Origin: Bryobacter sp.
GTDB lineage: Bacteria; Acidobacteriota; Terriglobia; Bryobacterales; Bryobacteraceae
Length of the DNA: 64,000 nucleotides
Assembly: GCA_022843625.1 (NCBI GenBank)
Contig: JALHNH010000009.1
Location: forward strand, 62,001-126,000
Reading direction: 5' to 3'
Part shown: positions 15,250 to 27,853 of the stretch, piece after piece
How the letters are laid out: the number at the start of each line of letters is the position of its first letter
Position numbering within the stretch: the stretch's first letter is position 1
Position numbers and translations under genes: made by a program
Notes under the pieces: model-generated
What the model saw: only the letters and a program-made list of their open reading frames with translations
Database searches by the model: none
What the model was told of the DNA's origin: nothing

Positions 15250-17199
15250 TTAGTAGTTGTAGATGAAGTCGACCTTGTTATAGAGAGACCACAAGAGGTT
15301 CTCTCCCCGTTGTGTGCGCGTGGTGCCGGTGGTACCGCGCAGGGTAGCGACGGCGAGGTCGGTTTCCTCCTGGGACGGGTAGCGCGAGAGGACTGTCAGA
15401 TAAAGCTGATTCACCAGTTGGTTGTCAGCCATGTTGATGAACCTGTTGAGAAGGCTTTGCTGGCCTCCAGTGTTGCTGGAGCGGATGCGCGTGATTACGA
15501 AGGCATCGTTCATCAGGTTGAGAGCCTGGATAGCAGAGCCTTCGCCTTTGCGGTCGTCATCGAGGCGATTGCCGCGCATGAAGCTGTTGAGGAAGTCTCT
15601 TGCCGCTGTATTGCCATCGGGCGTATTGCCGGTTTCGGGTAATTGCATGGCAAAGCGGACCTGACGAGTAGCGCGATCCGTATAGAGCGGGGCTGTTGGT
15701 TCGAATATTGAGTAGGTCGGCAGAATGTTACTGGTGACCGCAATCGCGTCGTGGATCTCTTCAGCCATCAAGCGCCGCACAAGATGACGGGCGAATGTCG
15801 TCTCATAGGTGGGGTTCCATTCGCCCGTGTAGCGCGAGCTCAGCTGATAGGTATCAGAACTTGCGATAGTACGCATGAGCCACTTGAGGTCATAGTTGTT
15901 TTTGCGGAAGAGATCGGCCAGGGTGTTGAGCAGTGCGGCGTTGGAGGGTTGCAGCGTCCAGTCGCCGGTGGGCGGGTTGTCCGGATCGAGTCTTGAGGGA
16001 TCGAACTGATCGAGGGGCTCGACGAGGCCACGGCCCATGAAGGCGGCCCACATGTAATTCACGGTGGCGCGAGAGAACTGGAAGTCGTTAGTGACGGCGC
16101 GGGCAAAGGCATCGCGGTAGTTTTCGCCAGTGCGCGGAGCCTCTGTGCCGAACATGTACTTGGGACGGACAGTGGTGCCCAGACCATCGATCGGTTGCCG
16201 GGCAGGCCGGTTGCCCGTAGTCGTGTTTAGAGTGTAGTCGGCGCGGCCGTTATCGTTGATTGCATAGTAACGGAGGTTGGGGTTGGTGGCCGGATCGGGA
16301 CGGGTCGCGGCAAATGAGGTACGGGCGAAGTATGCGGCCATGCCCCAGGAATCACTGCGTTTTGCGTTACGGCCCCAGAGGCTGAGGGAATCGAGGTGGC
16401 CCCGACCGTTGTGGCAAAGCACGCAGTTGACATGGCTGACTCCCAGGAAGGTGCCTGAGATATCGGCAGCCATCTGGTCGTAGTCATCCTGGTTCGGGCC
16501 CCCGTTAGTGTCGCTGCCAACCAGGAAATTGCCGGTTCCATCATCGAAGGTATTGCGGGACTTTGAGGCGATGAGCTCGCTGGCCATCTGGTTGTAGGGT
16601 TTGTTGGCATCGAGCGAGGCTTTGATCCAGCGGTAGAAGGCGTTGCGGCCCTGATCGAAGCGCGGGGTAACGTCGGAATTGCGCGTGTTGCGGTACATGT
16701 CACCGAAGTACATCGTCCATTTGTCAGTCCATTCAGGAGTGTTGAGAAGCTGGTTGATGAAGTCGGTTCGTTTGGTAGCGCTGGGGTTGCTGGTGAACTG
16801 GATCAGGGCGTCGTAAGAGGGAACGCGACCGGTGAGGTCGAGTGCGACGCGGCGGGCGAATTCAAAGTCGTTGGTCTTCTCCGCCGGACTGATGTTGCGC
16901 TTTTGAAGTTCAGCGTTGATGGCGATATCAATGGGGGAATCGGATACCTGATCCTGGAGTTGCTTGGTGCGAGTGCCACCCGGGATGAGAGCCTGCCGGC
17001 TAAAGTGAGACACTTCTTCGGTGAGACGGCTACGCCAGAACCGGTCTCTGGTTTCGCGAGCATATTTTTCGCGTTCAGTACTGAAAAAACTACAGTCCGT
17101 GTGATTTTCGAGATCGACTAGATCCTGTTCCTGGGCGCCCAAAAAGACGGCTACCAGGCCCGCAGTGAATATGGATGCAAACAGCTTAAAACGATTCAT
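15250..17199 (-). CDS. DUF1549/DUF1553 secreted protein with a CxxCH haem-type motif
   Basis: 649 residues. It starts with a signal peptide (FKLFASIFTAGLVAVFLGAQ). The DUF1549 region begins near IDIAINAELQKRNISPAEK and includes EFARRVALDLTGRVPS and the conserved NTPEWTDKWTMYFGD. A CVLCHNGRGH segment gives a single CxxCH site that could bind c-type haem. The DUF1553 half (AVTNDFQFSRATVNYMWAAFMGRGLVEP; LVRRLMAEEIHDAI) follows. ATG 17199 is chosen because it starts the signal peptide and is preceded by GGGGAT; a longer in-frame extension to 17271 is not credible. It is cotranscribed with DUF1501. Function unknown; possibly extracellular polymer processing. Confidence 0.87.
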   Translation of the reverse strand: MNRFKLFASIFTAGLVAVFLGAQEQDLVDLENHTDCSFFSTEREKYARETRDRFWRSRLTEEVSHFSRQALIPGGTRTKQLQDQVSDSPIDIAINAELQKRNISPAEKTNDFEFARRVALDLTGRVPSYDALIQFTSNPSATKRTDFINQLLNTPEWTDKWTMYFGDMYRNTRNSDVTPRFDQGRNAFYRWIKASLDANKPYNQMASELIASKSRNTFDDGTGNFLVGSDTNGGPNQDDYDQMAADISGTFLGVSHVNCVLCHNGRGHLDSLSLWGRNAKRSDSWGMAAYFARTSFAATRPDPATNPNLRYYAINDNGRADYTLNTTTGNRPARQPIDGLGTTVRPKYMFGTEAPRTGENYRDAFARAVTNDFQFSRATVNYMWAAFMGRGLVEPLDQFDPSRLDPDNPPTGDWTLQPSNAALLNTLADLFRKNNYDLKWLMRTIASSDTYQLSSRYTGEWNPTYETTFARHLVRRLMAEEIHDAIAVTSNILPTYSIFEPTAPLYTDRATRQVRFAMQLPETGNTPDGNTAARDFLNSFMRGNRLDDDRKGEGSAIQALNLMNDAFVITRIRSSNTGGQQSLLNRFINMADNQLVNQLYLTVLSRYPSQEETDLAVATLRGTTGTTRTQRGENLLWSLYNKVDFIYNY

Positions 17200-17301
17200 T
17201 TTTATCCCCGTGATGACTATAACCCGATCCATAAAATAAGTTGCTGGCGCTAAGGTGTTTTCTAGTACCACCTAAGGTACCTATGCGAGAGACAATAAGG
17301 T

Positions 17302-19236
<1,935 letters not shown>

Positions 19237-19326
19237 AAGTTTTCGTACCTTTAGCCCATTACTTTTGTCCCAGCTCTCAAGTTTTTTCGAATCTGTCCGA
19301 TGAGTTGCTTTGAGGATAAATGTCGA

Positions 19327-19656
19327 ATGGCCCTTGTGTATGACCCCAACAAACATGACATCGAAATCGTACACGCGCAATTCAACAGGCTCATGAACGA
19401 ATTGATCAAGGGTGCTATCAACCGCAATACGTTTCAGGCTTGGGAAATTGAACTGATGCTCGACATCCAGGCGGCGGATTTTGGCGACACCCCTCAAAAA
19501 GAAATGCTCAAGCGCTACCAGAAGGCAGTGCAGCGTTCTTACGACAGGGGTGTCAAGATGCCGATCAAGCTCTCTGAGTACATTGACAGCCTCAAGACGC
19601 GCCGGGTGGCCAATGCCGCAGCCCGCGAAGAAGTTGCCAGCCAAATCGCCAGCTAA
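19327..19656 (+). CDS. Conserved hypothetical protein
   Basis: 109 residues, soluble and mainly helical (HDIEIVHAQFNRLMNELIKG; EIELMLDIQAADF; KEMLKRYQKAVQRSYDRG). I do not recognise the family. ATG 19327 is preferred to ATG 19300 because GAGGAT lies at 19312-19317, 9 bases upstream. The gene is followed after 17 bases by yggX, so the two are probably one transcript and may share a role in iron or redox protection. No cysteine-rich or membrane segments are visible. Confidence 0.7.
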   Translation: MALVYDPNKHDIEIVHAQFNRLMNELIKGAINRNTFQAWEIELMLDIQAADFGDTPQKEMLKRYQKAVQRSYDRGVKMPIKLSEYIDSLKTRRVANAAAREEVASQIAS

Positions 19657-19673
19657 ACCGCTATTCTAGAAGC

Positions 19674-19961
19674 ATGAGTGATTCGGCCGAAAGAACGGTC
19701 TTCTGCGTAAAATTGCAAAAAGAATTGCCGGCCCTGAAGGAAGTTCCCTTCGATGGTCATCCCCTCGGACAGCGCATTTTTGAGAATGTCTCCCAGGATG
19801 CCTGGAAGCAATGGGTAGAGCATATGAAGATGCTCATGAATGAATACCGGCTGAACCTCGGCACAGCCGAAGCCCAGCAGTTCATTCTGGACCAGATGGA
19901 AAAATACTTCTTCGGCGAAGGCTCACAGGCTCCGCCGGATTTTGTAGCTCCAACGCACTAA
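19674..19961 (+). CDS. yggX: Fe(II)-trafficking / oxidative damage protection protein YggX
   Basis: 95 residues. RTVFCVKLQKE...PFDGHPLGQRIFENVSQDAWKQW and the MLMNEYRLNLGTAEAQQFILDQMEKYFF segment match YggX, including the conserved N-terminal Cys in TVFC. YggX limits oxidative damage to Fe-S proteins and may carry labile Fe(II). It lies downstream of a small helical gene on the same strand and overlaps the convergent AAA gene by four bases: a single CTAA holds both stop codons. Confidence 0.88.
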   Translation: MSDSAERTVFCVKLQKELPALKEVPFDGHPLGQRIFENVSQDAWKQWVEHMKMLMNEYRLNLGTAEAQQFILDQMEKYFFGEGSQAPPDFVAPTH

Positions 19962-21310
19962 TCCTTCGCAAAGTAGAGGTTCACAGCGCGTTCCAAGTCG
20001 TCATGGCTTGCCTGCACCGCGCGGTGCTCATAGCGGCTGATTGAGATCAGCAAGTTGCAGATATCCATCGGATAACAGGCGCGGAGATACTCGCGCCCAT
20101 CCTGCAGACAAAGAGTGCGCAAGAACTCAGGGGCATCCTCACCGTATGGAACCTCTCTCGACCGGAAGACGCGCTGGAAGATCTGATCGAAGACATGCGG
20201 TTCTACCGGCTCGATCAGAATCTTGTTCTGGATGCGGCGAAGGAAGGCTTCGTCAGCCAGATCCGACGGGTCGAGGTTGGTTGAAAACACTACCATCATG
20301 TCGAATGGAATCTGAAACTTCACGCCATAGCGGAGGCTCAGGTAATCTACCCGGCGATCCAGCGGAACAATCCAGCGGTTCAAGAGGTCCCGAGGACTGA
20401 TTAACTGACGCCCAAAGTCGTCAATGATGAAAATCCCATTGTTGGCTTTCATCTGTAAAGGTGCGGCGTAAATTCCTGACGCATCGTCCAGACGCAGTTC
20501 GAGCATGTTGGGCACGAGTTCGCCACCGACAACAATGCAAGGGCGCTTGCAAAGGATCCAGCGAGGATCAATCTCCGGGTCATCCATCTCGATCCGCTGG
20601 TGTACGACCGGATCGTAGAGCTGGATTACCTGGTTGTCTACTTCCACAGCGTAAGGCATCAGGATGCCATCCTGGTAGACCCGCAACATGCGCTCGGCAA
20701 TCGAAGTCTTACCGTTACCGGAGGGGCCGTACAAGAAAATCGAGTTTTGGCTGATGAGAGCCGGCCCTAATTGGTCGAGCAGACGGTCAGGGACAATCAG
20801 ATCGCTGAAGGCCATTCGGAGGGTTCGCCGGTCGACGAAGACTTTGGCTGTCTGCAATTTGGTAGCGGCTACATAGTCTTTAAGAGATACGGGCGCGGCG
20901 CTGGCGTATTGCACGATGGCGAAGCGGTCAGAGGCCAGTTGTCTTCCAGCCTGACTGAGCACAAACGAATAGTCGTTACCGATCATGCCTTTGACTTCGA
21001 TCAACTGCTGCGCACGCAAGTGCTTGAAAACAACATCAATAATCGACACAGAGAGTTTGAGCGTCTGACTGAGACTGCTGAGCGAGCTGAAGCCTTCCAG
21101 CAGCAGGCGTCGCAGGACAAGGTCTGTTACGTAACCCTGGGAGAGGCCGAGATCGTCGAAGTTCTCTGGAATGGCAGGCGCGAAGCGGTTTAAGCCCGGC
21201 CCGCCCAGACCCGGCTCCAGACTCGTCAGCCCCTGCAAACTGCCGCTCGTCGAATTGCTTTTCTGTGCAATGCTGCCAAGGCTGCTGAGGCTGCTCGTAA
21301 AGGTACCCAT
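19958..21310 (-). CDS. AAA+ ATPase with N-terminal winged-helix domain
   Basis: About 450 residues. After a Ser/Gly/Pro-rich leader, residues about 55-125 form a winged helix (LVLRRLLLEGFSSLSSLSQTLKLS...VFKHLRAQQLIEVKG). The AAA module has Walker A GPSGNGKT (about 195-202), Walker B GIFIIDDF (about 292-299), sensor-1 FSTNLDPSDL and an EAFLRRIQNK arginine region. It resembles uncharacterised acidobacterial ATPases rather than NtrC-type activators (no GAFTGA loop) or PilT. It is divergent from a secretin gene starting 73 bases away, which suggests a shared function in pilus or secretion control. Start uncertain: ATG 21310 has no clear ribosome binding site and GTG 21367 is in frame. Confidence 0.78.
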   Translation of the reverse strand: MGTFTSSLSSLGSIAQKSNSTSGSLQGLTSLEPGLGGPGLNRFAPAIPENFDDLGLSQGYVTDLVLRRLLLEGFSSLSSLSQTLKLSVSIIDVVFKHLRAQQLIEVKGMIGNDYSFVLSQAGRQLASDRFAIVQYASAAPVSLKDYVAATKLQTAKVFVDRRTLRMAFSDLIVPDRLLDQLGPALISQNSIFLYGPSGNGKTSIAERMLRVYQDGILMPYAVEVDNQVIQLYDPVVHQRIEMDDPEIDPRWILCKRPCIVVGGELVPNMLELRLDDASGIYAAPLQMKANNGIFIIDDFGRQLISPRDLLNRWIVPLDRRVDYLSLRYGVKFQIPFDMMVVFSTNLDPSDLADEAFLRRIQNKILIEPVEPHVFDQIFQRVFRSREVPYGEDAPEFLRTLCLQDGREYLRACYPMDICNLLISISRYEHRAVQASHDDLERAVNLYFAKD

Positions 21311-21382
21311 ACGCGCATAATCGGTTGTATACCTGAGAAAGTTTATGCACGAAGACCGCTTCGCCACCGTCTTCTTATATGG

Positions 21383-22954
21383 ATGCGGCTTTTCGTCATA
21401 TTGATTGCGACCCTATGTGCCGCCCAGGATTCGCCCTTTACCGATTCCAATTCGTTAGCGTGGCGGGCGCAGGCACTTGAGGAAGCTGGCCAGATTACCC
21501 AGGCATATCTGCTTTACAGTCAGGCGGCTATGATCGATTCCAAAAACACCTACGCCTCCGGCAAGGCGGCTCAGCTTCGCACCAAGGCACTCGAAAACGT
21601 CCGGTTGGCTCCAGCCGCTGCGCTCGAATCCGACACCCCCTTGCAGCAGATTAGCGATCAGGACATGCGGGATATCTCCCGCCTGCTGCCACCGCCAGCG
21701 CTGCTTCCAAAGACAGACCGAATCACTCTCTCCCTCACGGGCGACGCCAAAACCATTTACACGAAATTGCTCACCCACTTTGGAATCGACTTCCTCTTCG
21801 ACGGCGATTACGACAACACGGCCCAGCGTACAGTCAAGCTGGAGGATGCAAGCTTTGACGAGGCAATCTACATCACTAATCTGGCGACCAACTCCTTCGT
21901 CAATCCGATCTCGGAAAAACTTGCAATGGTAATCCGCGATACCGATCAGAAACGGCGCGACCAGGAACGCACCGTTGCAATTACACTGCCCATCGACACG
22001 GCCATCTCCTCGCCTGAAGCGCAGGAACTCGGACGTGCCATCCAGCAGATTTTCGAGTTGCAGCGCGTGTCAATCGATACCGTCCGTGGCATGATGCTGA
22101 TTCGTGACAGATGGTCGAAGGTGAAGCTGGCCCAATTGGCTCTTACTCAGCTGCTGCAACTGCGGGGTCAGGTCGCCCTTGATGTCGAATTCTACGAAGT
22201 TGCTGAGCAATCCAATCTCAGCTTCGGTTTTTCTCTGCCCACTTCGAGTCAACTTGTTCCTCTCGTGAAGCGTGCCAATCTGATCCCGGCTACTATTAAT
22301 GGCTTCAAGAACCTTCTTACCTTTGGCGGAGGTTCTACTCTGTTCGGCCTCGGGGTTACCAGTGCCAACCTATTCGCGAGCATGACCTACTCAAAAACTC
22401 AGAGCCTGTATGAGACACAAATCCGGGCGCTGGATGGATTGCCTGCAACGGTTCACATTGGCGACCGCTATCCGATCATTACCCAGACCACCAGCTTTGG
22501 TGCCTCCACAGATGCCAACTCTTTGGCGACAGCACCTCAGATCCAGTTCGAAGATTTGGGCCTGACCGTAAAAATCACACCGCACATGCACGGCAACGGC
22601 GAGATCAGCCTAGAGGTAGATTCCGAGTTCAAGGTTCTTACCGGACAGACCAACAATGATATCCCGGTCATCGCCAACAGAAAGTACACGGGCACGGTTC
22701 GATTGAAAAAAGGGGAATGGGCTGTTGCTGCGGGACTCGTAACCCAGAACGAGTCGATCAATCGCAGCGGTCTGGCCGGCATCTCCCGAATCCCAATCCT
22801 TGGTGCGGCTCTATCCACAAATGGAAGAGATCGTCAAATCGGCCAGACGCTTCTAGTGATCCGCCCACGCATCATCGGTGCCGTTGCCTCAGAACAACCG
22901 GCCCGGGCTCTTTTTACTGGCCCGGAAACCAGGTTTCTGGCGCCAACACACTAG
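21383..22954 (+). CDS. Secretin-family outer-membrane protein (type II/IV pilus GspD/PilQ-like)
   Basis: 523 residues with a signal peptide (MRLFVILIATLCAAQ). Residues about 20-60 look like a TPR pair (WRAQALEEAGQITQAYLLYSQAAMID). An N0/STN-type domain follows (TLSLTGDAKTIYTKLLTHFGIDFLFDGD), then an N1-like stretch and the secretin core ending with VRLKKGEWAVAAGLV...ISRIPILGAALSTNGRDRQIGQTLLVIRPRII, typical of the last beta strands of secretins. It should form a ring channel in the outer membrane. No other type II or type IV pilus genes are adjacent; only the divergent winged-helix ATPase is near. Its stop shares CTAG with the convergent hspR stop. Confidence 0.86.
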   Translation: MRLFVILIATLCAAQDSPFTDSNSLAWRAQALEEAGQITQAYLLYSQAAMIDSKNTYASGKAAQLRTKALENVRLAPAAALESDTPLQQISDQDMRDISRLLPPPALLPKTDRITLSLTGDAKTIYTKLLTHFGIDFLFDGDYDNTAQRTVKLEDASFDEAIYITNLATNSFVNPISEKLAMVIRDTDQKRRDQERTVAITLPIDTAISSPEAQELGRAIQQIFELQRVSIDTVRGMMLIRDRWSKVKLAQLALTQLLQLRGQVALDVEFYEVAEQSNLSFGFSLPTSSQLVPLVKRANLIPATINGFKNLLTFGGGSTLFGLGVTSANLFASMTYSKTQSLYETQIRALDGLPATVHIGDRYPIITQTTSFGASTDANSLATAPQIQFEDLGLTVKITPHMHGNGEISLEVDSEFKVLTGQTNNDIPVIANRKYTGTVRLKKGEWAVAAGLVTQNESINRSGLAGISRIPILGAALSTNGRDRQIGQTLLVIRPRIIGAVASEQPARALFTGPETRFLAPTH

Positions 22955-23358
22955 TCGCGGCTGGACTTCTTCTTCACCGGTTCAAGCTCGCTTGCAACGG
23001 CGACGCGCATCAGCATGACCGGTGAATCGTCCTTCATCCCCTGATTCATGTGTTGCGACATTTCCTGATTCATCGCCGAAACAAACTGCTCCATCTGCTT
23101 CTGCATCGCTGCCATTTTTTCGCGCATGTTGAGGATAATTTCGACTCCTGCAAGATTCACACCGAGCTCGCGCGTCAACTGCAGGATCACTTCAAGCCGT
23201 TCGATGTCTTCTTCGGTGTAAAGACGGGTATTACCATCGCTACGGCTGGGCAGAAGCAAACCTTCACGCTCGTAGAGCCGCAATGTCTGCGGATGGATCT
23301 CATACATCTCGGCGATGGCCGAAATCATGTAAGCGCCTTTGCCTCTGGGTCTCGCCAT
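22951..23358 (-). CDS. hspR: HspR, MerR-family heat-shock repressor
   Basis: 135 residues. The N-terminal MerR winged helix reads YMISAIAEMYEIHPQTLRLYEREGLLLPSRSDGNTRLYTEEDIERLE, followed by a short coiled coil (ILNMREKMAAMQKQMEQFV) and a charged tail. HspR represses dnaK operons and needs DnaK as corepressor in Actinobacteria. Here it is the last gene of dnaK-dnaJ-hspR; its start codon directly abuts the dnaJ stop with no spacer, so it is probably coupled. Its likely operator is the inverted repeat in the dnaK promoter. Confidence 0.9.
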   Translation of the reverse strand: MARPRGKGAYMISAIAEMYEIHPQTLRLYEREGLLLPSRSDGNTRLYTEEDIERLEVILQLTRELGVNLAGVEIILNMREKMAAMQKQMEQFVSAMNQEMSQHMNQGMKDDSPVMLMRVAVASELEPVKKKSSRD

Positions 23359-24567
23359 TTATTTATCGCTCGTCTGTTCCCACAGAGAGGCACGCGGATC
23401 AGTCGCTTCTACCTGAGCCAGTTCTCGCAACAACTCGCGGGTACGTTCGTTTTGCACGTCCGGTGCCTGTATAAATACCTCGATGATTTGATCGCCCCGA
23501 GTGCCCTTGCGAGGATTCTCGACGCCCTTTTCACGCAGCCGGAATCGCTGTCCGTTCTGCGTGCCTTGCGGCACCTTGAGGATCGCGCGCCCATCGATGG
23601 TAGGCACTTCGATTTTTGCGCCTAGTCCAGCTTCGCTCACCGTAATCGGCATCTTGATCTCAATATTATCGACATCGCGCTTGAAGACAGGGTGCGGTTC
23701 GACACGAATGGTAATGTAGAGATCGCCAGCCTGTCCGCCCCGCAAGCCCGCATTGCCCTTGCCACCCACGCGCAACCGGTTGCCGGTCTGGGTTCCCGCT
23801 GGAATTCTCACTTCCACCTGATCTGGTCGAACCAGTACACCCGCGCCACGGCACTTCGGGCATACATTTGATAATTTCCCCTTGCCGCTGCAGCGCGGAC
23901 AAGTCAAATTGAATTTCATCGCCCCGGCCATTTGCGTTACCTGGCCGGTCCCGTTGCACTCAAAGCAGTTCGTACCTCCACCGGCCGATCCATTCCCCTT
24001 ACACTCGTCGCAAGACTCGTTGCGTTGAATCGTGAGTCGTACCTGTGTGCCGCGAATGGATTGCCAGAAGGCAACGTTAAGAGCGTATTCCAGATCGCTG
24101 CCATTTTCAGGTCCAAGATCGGAACTCTTGCCGCCGCCAAACATCTGGCTGAAGAGGTCTTTAAAACTACCCCCAGCGCCACCGGCCGGATTGGGCCCCG
24201 GCTTGGTACCACTACCAGGCTTGAAGCCACCCTTGTTGCCACCACTGGCCTGATGGAAAAAATCGGAAAAATCAAAGCCGCCGAAGTCAGCGCCCGGGCC
24301 GCCGCTCGGGCCACCCATCCCGCTGGCTGCGGCAGCAGCCTGATCGGAATAGAAGCCGTACTGGTCATAGACCGGCTTTTTCTTCGCATCACTCAACACG
24401 TCGTACGCTTCCTGCAATCCCTTGAAGCGCTCTTCAGCCGCCTTATCACCGGGATTGAGGTCAGGATGATACTTACGGGCAAGACGGCGATACGCTTTGC
24501 GGATATCGTCGTCGGAAGCTCCGCGCGCGATCCCCAGCGTTTCGTAATAATCCGTCTTGCCCGCCAT
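23359..24567 (-). CDS. dnaJ: DnaJ, Hsp40 co-chaperone
   Basis: 402 residues. The J domain occupies residues about 5-70 with the HPD motif ([29 protein letters not shown]). A Gly/Phe-rich linker (about 80-150) follows. The zinc-binding region has four CxxCxGxG repeats: [24 protein letters not shown] and CPKCRGAG. The C-terminal substrate-binding beta domains include [22 protein letters not shown]. It stimulates the ATPase of DnaK and delivers unfolded clients. It starts 13 bases after the dnaK stop and abuts hspR. Confidence 0.95.
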   Translation of the reverse strand: MAGKTDYYETLGIARGASDDDIRKAYRRLARKYHPDLNPGDKAAEERFKGLQEAYDVLSDAKKKPVYDQYGFYSDQAAAAASGMGGPSGGPGADFGGFDFSDFFHQASGGNKGGFKPGSGTKPGPNPAGGAGGSFKDLFSQMFGGGKSSDLGPENGSDLEYALNVAFWQSIRGTQVRLTIQRNESCDECKGNGSAGGGTNCFECNGTGQVTQMAGAMKFNLTCPRCSGKGKLSNVCPKCRGAGVLVRPDQVEVRIPAGTQTGNRLRVGGKGNAGLRGGQAGDLYITIRVEPHPVFKRDVDNIEIKMPITVSEAGLGAKIEVPTIDGRAILKVPQGTQNGQRFRLREKGVENPRKGTRGDQIIEVFIQAPDVQNERTRELLRELAQVEATDPRASLWEQTSDK

Positions 24568-24580
24568 ATCGGTCTACCTC

Positions 24581-26477
<1,897 letters not shown>

Positions 26478-26491
<14 letters not shown>

Positions 26492-27263
26492 ACGTGTCAA
26501 TCCTCCGGCCGCATTTAGCCTACTCATAGTATTGAATGTGAGTGTACTCTTGTCAAGTGTTTCTGCGCAAAATCTGCGCCCGTCACTTACAATCGCTGCC
26601 GCATCCGATTTGAGCCCCCTCGAGCCCCTATTCAAGGAGGCTTTTCCATTAGCAGAACTCACCTTTACCTTCTCTTCGTCTGGAGTGCTGGCGCGACAAA
26701 TTGAGAACGGCGCCCCATTCGACCTCTACCTCTCAGCCGGCGAGGAATTCATGCAACAACTGGTCAAAAAGAATAAGGTAGTGAAGGAGGAAATTCAGAT
26801 CTACGCGATTGGGCGGATCGGACTGTGGTCCAAGTCTGGGGGGATCCGCAAATTGCAGGATCTAGACCAGCCCTCGGTGAAGGTTATCGCTGTGGCCAAC
26901 CCTCAGCTTGCCCCATTTGGCTTCGCAGCGATGGCAGCCCTGCAGAAGTCCAGGTTGCTACCCGTGGTGAAAGACAAACTTGTCTTTGGGGAGAACATCC
27001 GCCAGGCCCAGCAATTCGCCGAAACCGGCAATGCCGACTGCGCCATCCTCAGTTGGAGTCTGATCTTTAACAAGGGGGGCTACCTGATCCCAGACGATTT
27101 ACATCCGGCCATTCGTCAGGTCGCCGCCCCGATCCGGCAAAAAGGCAAGAACACCAAACTCGCCGACGAGTTCATACAGTTCCTGCAGTCGCAAGTAGGC
27201 CGTTCGATCTTTGCCCGCAATGGCTACAACTTGATGCCGGCGGCTCCAAGCTTACGCAGATGA
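26478..27263 (+). CDS. modA: Molybdate-type ABC transporter substrate-binding protein (ModA family), orphan
   Basis: 261 residues from ATG 26478. A signal peptide ([19 protein letters not shown]) is followed by [19 protein letters not shown], the ModA opening, then [50 protein letters not shown] and [23 protein letters not shown]. The family binds molybdate or tungstate in the periplasm for ModBC. No modB or modC is near. The start overlaps the dnaK start region by 14 bases in opposite orientation and AAGG lies about 9 bases upstream; the longer frame to 26364 is antisense to dnaK and unlikely. The 3' end overlaps the convergent GNAT gene by 40 bases. Confidence 0.82.
26528..26556 (-). promoter_or_regulatory. 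dnaK promoter with overlapping inverted repeat (candidate HspR operator)
   Basis: On the minus strand TTGACA (26556-26551) and AATACT (26533-26528) are separated by exactly 17 bases, a good sigma-70-type promoter giving a leader of about 30 bases. The spacer contains GAGT-AC-ACTC, and outer TTGA/TCAA arms extend the symmetry (26532-26556). This differs from the classical HAIR spacing but is positioned for repression by the operon's own HspR. The site lies inside the signal-peptide codons of the divergent modA-like gene. Confidence 0.55.
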
Positions 27264-27841
27264 ATCAAGGCTACATGCGGGGCTACCGTCTCCGGGACGC
27301 CACCGTTGAGCCTGGGGTCGTCTGAGATTTCGATGCCGCGGGCATAGGGCACAAAGCCGGACTTGACGTAAAAGGCCATTGCTCTCTGAGAATCGTTAGT
27401 GCAAGTGTGGACAAAGAAGCGATCGGGGTTGTGACTCCAGGCTTGCTCAATAGCAATGCTCATCAGATACCTTCCGATTCCCATTCCCACAAGCTCGCCA
27501 ACCAGCCCAAAGAACTTCAGCTCGATTTCGGGGCTAGCGCGGCGGTCGATCTCGAGCAGGCCCTTGTCCTCGCCATTGTGCGAGAGCGCAAAGACATCGA
27601 CACCTTCGTCCTGGATAGCAGCTTTCAGTTCTTCGTCGGTCATGCGAAGACGGCTGAACCAGAGCCAGTCCTGGCCAACACGGCGGAATAGATCGCGGTA
27701 CCAGTCGAGACCGGGCTGCGGGACGCGGCGCACTGCAATGCCTTCCGGGGCTGCAACCGGGCTTTCATTTGGCCGGGAACGCATCTCAAGGTAAGTGACG
27801 ACAGCAGCAATTTTGCCGTCGGGAATCGGGGTGTATTCCAT
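27224..27841 (-). CDS. GNAT family N-acetyltransferase
   Basis: 205 residues. The C-terminal half carries the GNAT core: FFGLVGELVGMGIGRYLMSIAIEQAW holds the acetyl-CoA pyrophosphate loop (VGMGIG) and helix 3, and RAMAFYVKSGFVP is the closing beta-alpha unit. About 70 residues precede the core, longer than minimal GNATs. The acceptor is unknown. It is the last gene of a minus-strand group (TPR, permease, propeller hydrolase, GNAT), starting 12 bases after the preceding stop. Confidence 0.83.
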   Translation of the reverse strand: MEYTPIPDGKIAAVVTYLEMRSRPNESPVAAPEGIAVRRVPQPGLDWYRDLFRRVGQDWLWFSRLRMTDEELKAAIQDEGVDVFALSHNGEDKGLLEIDRRASPEIELKFFGLVGELVGMGIGRYLMSIAIEQAWSHNPDRFFVHTCTNDSQRAMAFYVKSGFVPYARGIEISDDPRLNGGVPETVAPHVALIHLRKLGAAGIKL

Positions 27842-27853
27842 TCCTCTAAGCTA

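Noticed and set aside
17251..17285. Repeated TAAGGT and a GTACC/GGTAC partial palindrome between the DUF1549 and DinG genes
   Set aside because: Arms are short and imperfect, no convincing LexA-type or other known operator.
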